NCBI GenBank assembly: GCA_023512835.1
Contig: CM042088.1
Span: forward strand, 13,694,078-13,758,077
DNA length: 64,000 bases
Direction: 5' to 3'
Source: Taxillus chinensis
Lineage: Eukaryota > Streptophyta > Magnoliopsida > Santalales > Loranthaceae
Shown here: positions 11,023-20,770 of the stretch, one piece after another
Layout of the letters: each line of letters begins with the position of its first letter
How positions within the stretch are numbered: position 1 is the stretch's first letter
Program-made: the position numbers and the translations under genes
Notes under the pieces: generated by a model
The model's database searches: none
What the model was told of the DNA's origin: nothing
Seen by the model: the letters and a program-made list of their open reading frames with translations, nothing else

Positions 11023-11100
11023 ATCAAAACTACGTCGTTTCGATGCTGGGATTCACTTAATCAAAACTACGTCGTTTTGATGTTGTGTTGTCTATATAAG
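11023..11100 (+). promoter_or_regulatory. T2 LTR promoter: two palindromes and TATA box
   Basis: Palindromes at 11023-11044 (one arm mismatch) and 11060-11081 (perfect), 37 bp apart, then TATATAAG at 11093-11100. Transcription would start about 30 bp downstream, just before the GA repeat leader. Confidence 0.75.
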
Positions 11101-11153
11101 GAGGAGAAGCCCCTCTGTTTTAGGTTTAGGGTTTGTTGCTCCACCAGCCGTCG

Positions 11154-11197
<44 letters not shown>

Positions 11198-11280
11198 AGG
11201 AGAGCTTCTGGTGGCTGCCGGAGCGTCTTGCGTGGGTGGTCGGAGTCTTGCGTGGAAGCGGGAGCAGGAGAACATACAAG

Positions 11281-12015
11281 GTAGGGGTTCTGTTCTTCCT
11301 AAATCCTCCTCTGTCCTAGAGTTCTAGGGCAGATTATGGGTTATATCTGTTATATATACGTATGTAATCCATATAGGTGTGATCTCCTGTATGGATGTTG
11401 GCCTTCAATGGCAGTTTTTGGTGTATTCTGGTGTTGGATGGTGTGCATATTAAGTGTTCGATAAAATGCCTATGTGGATATGTCTGTGTGAATATGCCTA
11501 GTATGTGTTTGATTTTATGCCTGATGGGCTGTGCGAACTAAGTGTTTGGTATTATGCCTGTGAAAGTGTGTATGCTACGTGTTTGGTTTAATGCCTGTGT
11601 GACCTTGTATCTTGTGCTTGTGGAACCCGGTGGTCGTGGAAGCCCGGGGATCGGAAATGTTAGCTTGTGTGGCTAAGCCTATATGGCCGTGGATATGTTA
11701 GCCTGTGTGGCTAAGCCTGAGAGGCTGTGGATATGTTAGCCCGTGTGGCTAAGCCTGAGTGGCTGTGGATATGTTAGCCCGTGTGGCTAAGCCTGAGTGG
11801 CTGTGGATTTGTTAGCCTATGTGGCTAAGCCTGTATGGCTGTGGATAGGTGTGTGCCTTGTGAATGTGGAATACTACTTGTTTACATTTTATTGTCACTA
11901 GACTGCACCTGTACACACTCATGTACACGCTAGGAGCATGGGATGGGTTGGGGAGACATGATCCCTACTGAGCTGTGGTTGCTCACCCCTCCCTCTATGT
12001 TGTGTTTTCTTTCAG
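11281..12015 (+). other. Putative intron inside T2 3' LTR
   Basis: Donor ACAAG|GTAGGG, acceptor TTTTCTTTCAG|GAAC, 735 nt. It would remove the minisatellite-bearing part of the LTR. It lies between the predicted start site and the AATAAA signal, that is, within R. Confidence 0.45.
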
Positions 12016-12319
12016 GAACATACAGGCGTTAGGTGGGACCCCAAGGTGGAAGACCATATTTACTTTACTGTCTACCATTTATGTTGTTTTTTTATGGGAA
12101 CTGATGTAACCCCAGTGGGGATGGATTGAAAAGAGGACTTTGTTGTAATAAAGACTGGTTTGGTTTATGGATTGTTTTGATGAACTTTGTTTTCTTGAAT
12201 GTGTTGTGGAAGTTTAAAATGTAATATTCTTGATTTGTATCCTAACACCTTTGCCCTCCGTGTGGGTAAAAGGGGAGTCACGTGCCGGTTTCCTCGGGTT
12301 GGAAATCCGGGGTGTGACA

Positions 12320-12672
12320 TTGTAGAGGTCTGAGAAGCAAAAATATGCTTGCACGTGAAATGGGTGAATTCACGTGCAGCTCCAAATGCTCTGAAATTTC
12401 TGTGGTAGATAGAGGACCTCATTCTAAGCAACTTTTGTTCTTGCACGCCAATTGTTTGAGGCCATCTACTATATCAAAAGTGAGCTCCAACATCAGCCAA
12501 AACAGCTTAAAACCGCCTATATATGCATAGCATCTTCCTAGGGCATAAATGCACATTATCACTTGTCACATGCACCTCCCAAAAGTCCCCTCTTGGGCTC
12601 ATCTCTTACCTCAAACTTGTACACCAACATCCAAGGTGTTTGTGGTTAACTTCTTACACAAGGATCATTACA
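12320..12672 (-). repeat. T4 3' LTR, U3 end
   Basis: The sense start of the LTR is at 12672 (TGTAATGATCC). It contains the inverted repeat GCACGTGAAA, spacer, TTCACGTGC near 12350-12378. It matches the corresponding part of the T4 5' LTR (about 20405-20770) with scattered differences. T2 interrupts it at 12319/12320. Confidence 0.88.
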
Positions 12673-12707
12673 TCCTCTCGCCCTTAAGACTTTTCGTCCT
12701 CGAAAAT
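12673..12707 (-). other. T4 polypurine tract and pre-PPT hairpin
   Basis: Sense PPT AAGGGCGAGAGGA (12673-12685) with one purine-to-C change, preceded in sense by the hairpin at 12690-12707, whose last base pair is broken. Confidence 0.8.
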
Positions 12708-13018
12708 AAACAATATGCAAAGAAAACCAACACAAGCTACCCATTTGCCACACGGCGAGCCACAACACCCAAATGGGTCATACACCGCGCACAGCACATA
12801 ACAGCACATAACAAGGTACCATCATAATCCATAACCACATGCATCACAATAATGCATATAACACATATCCGCATGTCACATATACACATCTCAAAACACT
12901 TCACAAATATGAACACATATCTAAAAGACAATACAAATACACCAAATCATACACAACTAATACAAGAAAACACATCACTATCCCTTGGCCAACAGCCACC
13001 AACAGCCACCTACCACGC

Positions 13019-14539
13019 TTAAGATTGTTCGTCCTCGAACAATTCTGGGTGCTGCTCACGCATCACGGACTCACGTTCCCATGTCTCCTCCTCAATGCCA
13101 CGGTGCTGCCACAGCACGCGAACCAAAGGAATAGCACGATCACGCAAAAGCTTCTCTCGCCGATCTAGGATACGGATAGGGGCCTCAACAACGGACATGT
13201 CATCCTCAATGTCTAATGTCCCCCAATCGATCACATGGGTGGGGTCAGGGTGATACTTCCGCAACTGGGACACGTGGAATACATTGTGCACCTTACTCAG
13301 CCGCGGTGGCAAAGCTAACCGGTAAGCCATCGGCCCCACACGAGTCAGAACCTCAAAAGGACCAATAAATCGGGGAGATAGCTTGGAACCTCGCCCAAAC
13401 CGTCGATGTCCACGACGTGGAGAGACACGAAGGAACACATGATCGCCCACAGAAAACTCCAAAGGTCGCCGCCGCTGGTCCACATAAGATTTCTGCCGAC
13501 TCTGAGCAAATAACAACCACTGACGAATCAACTTAACCTTCTCGGTAGCCTCTTGAAACAACTGTGGTCCCAAGAGAGGTCTCCCCCACCTCGGTCCAAC
13601 ACAAAGCTGATCGACACGGCTGCCCATACAATGCCTCAAAAGGAGCCATCCCAATGGATGCCTGATAACTGTTGTTGTAGGCAAACTCCACCAAAGCAAG
13701 GTGAGTTGCCCATGAACCCCCAAAATCTAACACACAGGCCCGTAACATGTCCTTCAAAGTCTGATTCGTCCTCTCTGTCTGGCCGTCAGTCTCAGGGTGA
13801 AGTTTGGTCCCCATAGCCTCTTGTAAACCTGCCCAAAAACGGGAAGTGAACCTCGAATCCCGGTCAGAGACAACCAATGATGGTACGCCATGCAGTCTCA
13901 CAATCTCGTTCATGTATAGCTGACTCAAGGTCCCAATAGAGTCCCGCTCGCGAACAGCCAGGAAATGGGCCGACTTTGTGAGTCGATCCACAATCACCAA
14001 AATCATATCCTTCCTCCCAGTGGTGGGTGGAAGACCAGTCACAAAGTCCATCGCGATGTGGTCCCATTTCCACTTCGCTATTGGCAACGGCTGTAACATA
14101 CTTGCCGGCCGCTGATGCTTAGCTTTCACCTGCTGACACGTGAGGCACCGCGAAACAAAGGCAGCCACATCGCGTTTCATCCTAGGCCACCAAAAATGTC
14201 CCCGAAGCGCATGGTACATCTTCGTACCCCCTGGATGCACAGCAACTCTAGACTAGTGAAACTCCGTCATCACCTCATCCCTGAGGGAAGAAGCCACTAC
14301 TAACCGCCCCTGAAAAGACAACTCATGCTCAGGACCCTCTGTCCAGTCCTCAGATAGCTCACCAGCCTCAATACGGGCACGGAGAAACTCACACTCAATG
14401 TCACCCAACTGTCCCTCCTGGACGCGCTGGTACAACTCAGGCACAACCACCAAAGGACTCGGGACTGTCCCACCATCACGAACAACAGGCTGCAGCTGCA
14501 ACATCGCCAACTGCTCCATCAGCTTCCACTCTCGCACGG
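13019..14539 (-). pseudogene. pol: T4 integrase with chromodomain, broken
   Basis: Integrase inserts the cDNA; the C-terminal chromodomain of this clade is thought to direct insertion to heterochromatin. N to [12 protein letters not shown] and CLTCQQVKA (zinc-binding HHCC region, 14100-14240), catalytic D of MDFVTGLP, D of VSDRDSRF, E of [11 protein letters not shown], then GPFEVLTRVGP, the chromodomain ([19 protein letters not shown]) and ending LFEDEQS at 13019. A 15-bp in-frame deletion near 13800 removes LSTAF just before the catalytic Glu region; it lies between GTGAA direct repeats. A frameshift near 13560-13720 and a stop near 14250 break the frame. Solo LTR T5 cuts it at 14539. Confidence 0.88.
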
Positions 14540-14955
14540 TGTCACGCCCCAAATTTCCTTCCCCTTTGGAAATGGGTAATGATTGCCCATGCCCGCACCC
14601 GAAGGGTCAAGGGTTCGGTGTAAACACCAAAGTGAGGACACCTACCGCGGGTTCTGTCCTATCCCTGTATCACATGTCAACATGCCAAGGGGCATGTACC
14701 TGTTTCCATGCCAACCACACCACCACAATATACATACATACGGTATTCACAACCCAAAACATCAATTACATTGCTCAGAGGTTTCAAGCTCTTTTACAAC
14801 CCACTAGGGAACAAGCTCCAAATAATAAAATCAAGGTACATAGTTCAAGCAAACAGAATCTCAAATACAACGAAATAACCAAATGTATATATATATAAGG
14901 TCATACAGCCCCAATGGCCTACCACTCAGCTCTTCCGCCTAGCGCCTGCTAGGTC

Positions 14956-16236
14956 CTGCAAAGAACAGTTCATAGGAGGGGTGAGCACACCACAGCTCAG
15001 TAGGGATCAAGTCTCCCCAATCCCGTCCCACTCTAAAACTATGCATGTCAAGTGGATGCATGTGCTCGTGTAGTGACCTAACCTAAAACAATAATCATCA
15101 CCCAGTAAACACGCCTCATACCTCTGCCTGCACAGGAGAGCAGAGGACAACCTGCCACCACGGCGACGTGACATGCCACACCAGGCAAATGTGAATCTCA
15201 TCTCAAGGGGTACAGTATAATGACTGTCCCATACTCAGCTCAATTCCCCGCGTTTCTGGGGTTCTTATCTCAACTCCCCGCGTTTCTTGGGTCCTCAGCA
15301 TACACATTTCAGCATATACAACTCAATAAACATAACCCAACAAACAAAGTACAAACATGCAACTCATTTAGCATACAAAAACTCAACTCAGAATGTAAAA
15401 CAACAGATAGTCTCAGAACAATCAAATCATTACACATAACATCACCTAACCCCTCATGGTCCCTAAAGTTCACTCATTTCTCACTCTCATAGTTTGGATC
15501 ATCAACAACCTTTCAAAGGAAGCTTATCCACCTCAAGGGGAGCCCAAAACAAGTTGCACGTGACAACCTATTGTCACGTGCAGAGGCAAATTAACTCCAA
15601 ACATCATTCTAACCATCCCAGAAGGTTCAGGGTCGATTTTTAGCCAAAAACAAGGTCGCACGTGAAAAGGTCATTTTCACGTGCAGAGGTATTTCAACTC
15701 ATATGCCTCTAAGGAAGCTCCACCTAAAATTTGGGGCTATTTGGAGCAAGAATGAATCTGCAAGTGAGAAAGGCTTTCTCACGTGCAGGTTCCAAAACCT
15801 CCCTTTTATCATTCTAATCATTTTTCCCTAAAGAACCAACCTCAAATTCGTCTTAGTTTAGAAGTTATTGAGGTTCTAACCCCATAAACCGGGTCTAAAT
15901 CCAATTCTGGCCTCACTCTCATTTGATTTCCCAATACTAGAGGCCTTAGCCAAGCCAAATACAGGGTTTTCCCAAAACTTTTCATCTACATAATCCCAAG
16001 ACAATGGGTATACAAATGACCCCTAACCCAAAAGTATAAATAATCTCACACAGAAATTCAGAAATTTAGAAAAACTCAGACAAAAACCCCAGATCATCCA
16101 TAAACTCAAGGTAGAATTTAGAAACTCAATATATATATAAAAGGTCCCTTCTCAACATCCCAGATCATCACATAAATTTTATTCTAGAAATCTATAAGAG
16201 AGAGACGGCAATTAGAGAAAAAATTGAAATCCCTAC
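14956..16236 (-). other. Putative intron inside T5 LTR
   Basis: Donor GAG|GTAGGG (start 16236), acceptor TTCTTTGCAG|G (end 14956), 1281 nt. Same relative position as in family A LTRs although most of the intervening sequence differs. Confidence 0.4.
15556..15787. promoter_or_regulatory. Three different CACGTG inverted repeats in T5
   Basis: Arms GCACGTGACAA/TTGTCACGTGC (15556-15581), GCACGTGAAAA/TTTTCACGTGC (15658-15684) and TGCAAGTGAGAAA/TTTCTCACGTGCA (15759-15787), about 100 bp apart. The outer TGCACGTGA is common and the inner bases differ, yet each arm still matches its partner. Confidence 0.85.
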
Positions 16237-16403
16237 CTCGTATTGCAGAAAAAGAATTTTTCCAGGAATTAGCTTCCAGCCACCAGAAAAGATCCTTGAT
16301 TGCCGGAAATCTCCCTTCCAGCCTCCGGATCGTCTTCTCCTTCTCTTCCTCAGGCCTCAGGCCCCTTTCCCTTGGCCGGAATTTGCAGATCCCCTCTCTC
16401 TCT

Positions 16404-16463
<60 letters not shown>

Positions 16464-16860
16464 GTCGGCTGCCAACAATCAGTAGGGTTTGGTTTCTCCC
16501 TTTTTTTTCCTATTTTATTTCTTTTTATTTTGTTTTTAATAGAAGCGCAAGACCAAGTGCAGCCCAATGGTTAAATAAACCCAAGAAGAAAGGCAAAACA
16601 ACCCACTCTCTCTCATATTGGGTTTTTCCCTTGAAGGGAGGCCCAAAGCTCAAAATACAAACCCAGGTAATTTAAAAGGGAATATAAAATTATTTGTGAA
16701 ATCCCAAAAATACCCCTCAGGGCCTCAAATCCCAAATTTAGTCCAAGTACAGTCAAAATTCACCATTTGACGAGCACATCATTGTGCTGATATTCATTTG
16801 TTAAAATAAGGTCTCTAACTCAAGGCTATCTCTAAGACCCCTCAAATACGGGTCCTTACA

Positions 16861-17283
16861 CATGGCCACCTCAGCTTTCCCTTTTCTGCTCAACGCATCA
16901 GCCACAACATTACCCTTGCCCGGGGTATAAGCAAGAGTAAAGTCAAAGGTCTGCAAATACTCCACCCATCTCCTCTGCCTCAAATTCAAGTCCTTCTGGG
17001 TAAAGATGTACTGAAGGCTCTTGTGATCCGAGAACACTACAAACTTCTCCCCCAAGAGGTAATGCTGCCAACTCTTCAGGGCGAAGATGACAGCCGCCAA
17101 CTCAAGGTCATGAGTAGGATAATTCTGCTCATGAGGCTTCAGCTGCCTTGACCCATAAGCTACCACACTGTGCTCCTGCATAAGCACACACCCCAAACTA
17201 ACCCTGGACGCATCACAGTACACCTCATATGGGATATCCTCCCGAGGTAACCTCAACACCGGTGCAGTGGTCAAACGGGTCAT
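16861..17283 (-). pseudogene. pol: T4 RNase H
   Basis: Degrades the RNA strand during reverse transcription. Motifs [16 protein letters not shown] (catalytic Asp), [18 protein letters not shown] (catalytic Glu), [11 protein letters not shown] (catalytic Asp) and [13 protein letters not shown] follow the family order. The open stretch is about 140 codons; downstream it runs into T5 and upstream into a deletion junction at about 17272-17283 where RT should be. Confidence 0.88.
17272..17283 (-). other. Deletion junction removing T4 RT core
   Basis: RNase H residues TTRLT are followed directly by RT sequence that in T7 lies about 611 bp away. In T7 the two breakpoints (about 54073 and 54684) share TGGTCAAAC, one variable base, GGT. 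A single copy remains here, the mark of a deletion between short direct repeats. The FIDD catalytic box is lost. Confidence 0.8.
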
Positions 17284-18412
17284 CGATCTGAGGCAACGGA
17301 TACTTGTTCTTCACAGTCACCAAATTCAGCTTCCTGTAATCTATGCAGAGGCGTAGTGTGCCATCTGCCTTCTTTGCAAAGAGCACCGGAGCACCCCAGG
17401 GTGAGGTACTCGGTCTGATATACCCCTAGTCCACCAACTCTTCTATTTGCCTCTGTAGCTCCCTCAACTCAGCTGGTCCCATCCGATAAGCCACTTGGGA
17501 TATCGGTCTAGTCCCCGGTACCAACTCAATGGTGAACTTTACACTCCTTTTAGGAGGTAAACTCCTCAACTAGTCAGGAAAGACATCCTGAAAATGGTCA
17601 ACAACTGCTGGCCACACTCTCTTTTCCACTTTCCCCTCCTCAGCAAAGGTCAGGGCTTCCAACCTGTGGGTAATGGCACCCCACTAGTCTAGCACTGGCC
17701 CAGCCCGACTAGCCTCATGATCCCACTCCCCCTGCAAGGTGCAAGAAACCCCTGCAGGTGACACAAAGGATACCCGCCGCCGATAACAATCTATCTTGGC
17801 CTGGAAAGCCATAAGCCAATCCATACCCAAGATCAGGTCAAAAGCACGCAAGGGCAATACATGCAGGTCGAAGCTCAGCTCCACACTTCCTATGGTTAAC
17901 ACACAGTCACGGCAAACACGCCGCACTTCAATCATACCCCCCACTGGAGACTCAACAGCTAAGGGCTTCGCTGCCTCCACACAAGCTAACCCCAAGCTAT
18001 CTATCACAAGCTCAGCAACAAAAGAACACGATGCACCCGTATCGAAAAGAATAGAAGCTAATGTACAGGAGATCAAAAGAGTACCTCTAACCACCGATGG
18101 TCCTGCTCCACCCTCAGCCGGTGGGGGTGGTAGCTCAGCCTCCTCCTGGTACGTCGCCTCCAGCGCAAGCACCCTCCCTTGGCCTGTGCCACTGGTCGGC
18201 TCACTCACTAGGCGCTTCCCGCCATGGCTGCCTCCAGCTTCAGTCTGCTGACGCTCTTGCCTCCTCTGAGGTCGGGTCTGGCTAGATCCCGCCTGGCTAG
18301 CCTGCCACTGGCGAGCTAGCCTCTCCAATGGAGCGCGGAAACTGGCATCGCTCGTCATGCTGGATGCCATGCCTCCTGCTCCCCTGTTGCCACTCCTGCA
18401 CACCCGGCTCAA
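17284..18412 (-). pseudogene. pol: T4 protease, linker and RT N-terminus
   Basis: An open stretch of 242 codons (17684-18412) runs from the end of gag through the protease active site [10 protein letters not shown] and the linker [21 protein letters not shown]. It stops at TAG in place of the family Gln/Trp near 17684. RT pieces ([19 protein letters not shown]) continue in 17284-17683 with further stops (for example TAG near 17430 and 17570). The protease Asp-Thr-Gly is intact. Confidence 0.85.
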
Positions 18413-18740
18413 GTGGCCTTCTCGCCCACAGTTCTTACACCGCCAATCCTTCTTGGGACATTCCCTCTTGAAGTGACCTTGCCTCCCACAACAAAGACAA
18501 CCACTGGGGAGACCTCCTGTTCAACCTCCCTGCCCACTACCGCCAAGGGTGAACCTCCCTGGGTTCACAGATGGTAGACCCCGGCTGCGGAAAAAACTAT
18601 TATCTCTCTCTTCAGTCTTGGGCCTCTTGGACCCAGAATCGCGTTCAGACCCACCTTGCAACTGGCGATCCTGGTGAACCTGCCTCCCATCATCCAGTTC
18701 CCTCTCAGTTCACACATAATCATGTTATTCACATCCTTCA
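18355..18740 (-). pseudogene. gag: T4 gag C-terminal part with two intact zinc knuckles
   Basis: Between about 18410 and 18510 the minus strand encodes CLCCGRQGHFKREC and CKNCGREGHLSRVC, two complete CX2CX4HX4C nucleocapsid knuckles, the best preserved in the window. Upstream, gag stops abruptly near 18705, where the sequence jumps to the 5' leader. Compared with T1 about 1 kb is missing, including the gag start codon and capsid core. Confidence 0.82.
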
Positions 18741-18920
18741 CACATAACAACAAATGCAACTAGTGCCCTAATGCCAATGCATGCAAATCCTACCTCAGGT
18801 CTGGACTACCCCAAGTACACCTTAGAGGCTCCAAGAGGACCGTGTTGATCAGGCACGTCCCTCCTGGTTCCTCCAAAGGACTCAAGATAACCAGATCCGC
18901 CCATTACCCTAGGCCATCTA

Positions 18921-18938
18921 GACCATGCTTTGATACCA
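18921..18938 (-). other. T4 primer binding site, tRNA-Met type
   Basis: Sense TGGTATCAAAGCATGGTC, three bases from the LTR. One change (G to A) lies in the TGGTATCAGAGC core. Confidence 0.85.
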
Positions 18939-18941
18939 TAT

Positions 18942-20770
18942 TGTCACGCCCCGGTTTTCCAACCCGAGGAGACCAGAACGTGACCCTCCCTTTACCCGGG
19001 TTTGGATAAAGGGGTGGAACACAACATACACTTCAGAAACCAAAATCACACAATTATTTAATTGAAACCACATGCCTTTATTGTGTTTCAAACTTCATTA
19101 CAATATCTCCCCACTGGGGTTACAATGCCTCAATAAAATTACATAACGCAAATAACATAAAACAAAGCCACAAAATAGAACTCTTCCACCTTGGTGTTCC
19201 CACCTAACGCCTGTAGGTTCCTGCAAGAAAACACACCATAGTAGGAGGGGTGAGCATCCACAGCTCAGTAGGGATCATGTCTCCCCAACCCATCCCATGC
19301 TCCTAGCATCTACATGCCATGTGTACAAGTGTAGTGTCATGTTACAATAATTCTAACAAACAATAATAAACCACATCAGTAGTCACAATTATCCACCACA
19401 CAAACCACAAGTGATTTAACCGCCTCTTCAGGCCAATGATTTAACCGCCTCTCAGGCATAGTTTCCACAGTCAGTCTCACTGACATTAACTCGACCTCTC
19501 GGGCTCCGCGATCGATCTCACGACATCAACTCAACCTCTCAGGCTCCACAGTGTACACAAGCATTGCCTTAGCCTCTCAGGCTTCTTAGGCTCCACAGAC
19601 AACAACAAACATTTAACATATATCTCAGTTATTCAGGCATAACAACAAACACTTAACATGCATGTCCACCCTGGTATAACATCAAACACCTAGCATGCAT
19701 ATCCTCACAGACATTACATCAAACACCATTCAGGCATAACCACACTGGCATAATATCAATTGCATAACATGCATGGCCTCACAGGCATAATATCAAACAC
19801 CTAGTGTGCAGCGCCACACAGGCCTAATCTCAACCCATACTTGCCACTGAAGGCCAACATTCATATAGGAGGTCACACCTATATGAATTTACATATAAAT
19901 AGTATAACAATAACAATAGAAGCTCTATAAATCCTCTACACAGGGCCTAACCCCAGAACAGATCAGGTTAGATAGAACCCCTACCTTGGAAACGTCCTCC
20001 TGCTCTTGCTCCCATGCTAGACGCCGTCCTCCCCACGCAAGACGCTTCGGCAGCAAGCCAGCAGCTCTCCTTCCCCCTCTCTCTCTCTCTCTCTCTCTGC
20101 GACGGCTGGTGGAGCAACAAACCCTAAACCTAAAACAGAGGGCTCTTCATCCTTATATAGACAACACAACATCAAAACGACGTAGTTTTGATTAAGTGAA
20201 CCCCAGTATCAAAATGACATAGTTTTGATTACACAAGTTACAACCTTTCCGCATCCATACTCGACAAAATATCCATAATTCCAACATGGTCCTTTGGGAA
20301 AAGATGATTAGAATAACAAAACTAAGGTAACCATGCAAAAATATGCCTGCACGCCAATTCCCCAATTGGCGTGCAGCTCCAAATGCACTCAAACTTCAGC
20401 CCAAGCCTCCTTGCATCTTGTAGAGGTCTGAGAAGCAAAAATATGCTTGCACGCGAAAAGGGTGAATTCACGTGCAGCTCCAAATGCTCTGAAATTTCTG
20501 TGCTAGATAGAGGACCTTATTCTAAGCAACTTTTGTTCTTGCACGCCAATTGGTTGAGGCCATCTATTATATCCAAAGTGAGCTCCAAGATCAGCCAAAA
20601 CAGCTTAAAACCGCCTGTATATGCATAGCATCTTCCTAGGGCATAAATGCACGTTATCACTTGTCACATGCACCTCCCAAAAGTCCCCTCTTGGGCTCAT
20701 CTCTTACCTCAAACTTGTGCACCAACATCCAAGGTGTTTGTGGTTAACTTCTTACACACGGGTCATTTCA
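18942..20770 (-). repeat. T4 5' LTR (1829 bp)
   Basis: Sense start at 20770 (TGAAATGACCC, a mutated TGTAATGACCC), sense end GGGGCGTGACA at 18942. It contains inverted repeats at 20349-20374 (CACGCC/GGCGTG type) and about 20450-20476 (CACGCG with CACGTG, mismatched), palindromes at 20171-20192 and 20208-20229, CT-rich leader (20081-20098), donor-like site (19984), acceptor-like site (19221) and 47-50-bp repeats with AACCGCCTCT and CAGGC. Confidence 0.88.
19221..19984 (-). other. Putative intron inside T4 5' LTR
   Basis: Donor CAAG|GTAGGG (start 19984), acceptor TTTTCTTGCAG|GAAC (end 19221), 764 nt. Confidence 0.45.

Larger units (their letters stand above)
5225..12319 (+). mobile_element. T2: non-autonomous Tekay-type derivative with near-identical LTRs
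   Basis: A plus-strand element: interrupted 5' LTR (5225-5874 visible), tRNA-Met primer site, 4.7-kb internal region (5875-10589), polypurine tract and 3' LTR (10590-12319). By eye the 650 bp shared by the two LTRs differ at about four positions, so insertion was recent. The internal region keeps only fragments of gag and of the integrase tail; protease, RT, RNase H and most of integrase are absent or unrecognisable. It sits inside the 3' LTR of T4, whose sequence resumes at 12320. Confidence 0.85.
10590..12319 (+). repeat. T2 3' LTR, complete (1730 bp)
   Basis: Begins TGTAAGGACC, ends GGTGTGACA. In order: inverted repeats at 10763-10790 and 10866-10891, palindromes at 11023-11044 and 11060-11081, TATA box TATATAAG (11093-11100), leader with telo-box-like GTTTAGGGTTT, (GA)n at about 11156-11194, donor-like AAG|GTAGGG (intron start 11281), minisatellites, acceptor-like CTTTCAG|G (12015), AATAAA (12147-12152). 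It is the best reference copy of the family A LTR in the window. Confidence 0.93.
14540..16860 (-). mobile_element. T5: solo LTR of a second chromovirus family (family B)
   Basis: A 2.32-kb LTR alone: sense start TGTAAGGACC at 16860, sense end GGGCGTGACA at 14540. The flanks are CACGG (14535-14539) and CATGG (16861-16865), a 5-bp TSD with one later mutation; T7 shows the uninterrupted target at about 53670. Same family as T10 (60499-62819) and the downstream part of the T6 LTR. It has three inverted repeats (15556-15581, 15658-15684, 15759-15787), a long CT run (sense GA, 16398-16461), a donor-like site (16236) and an acceptor-like site (14956). No internal region is present, consistent with LTR-LTR recombination. 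Confidence 0.92.
12320..20770 (-). mobile_element. T4: Tekay-type chromovirus with internal deletions
   Basis: Minus-strand element: 3' LTR (only 12320-12672 visible, the rest cut off by T2), PPT, integrase to gag in pieces, primer site and 5' LTR (18942-20770). Solo LTR T5 (14540-16860) interrupts it between integrase and RNase H. Large deletions removed most of RT and the first half of gag. To the right, T6 gag resumes at 20771, so T4 inserted in T6 gag. Confidence 0.88.
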
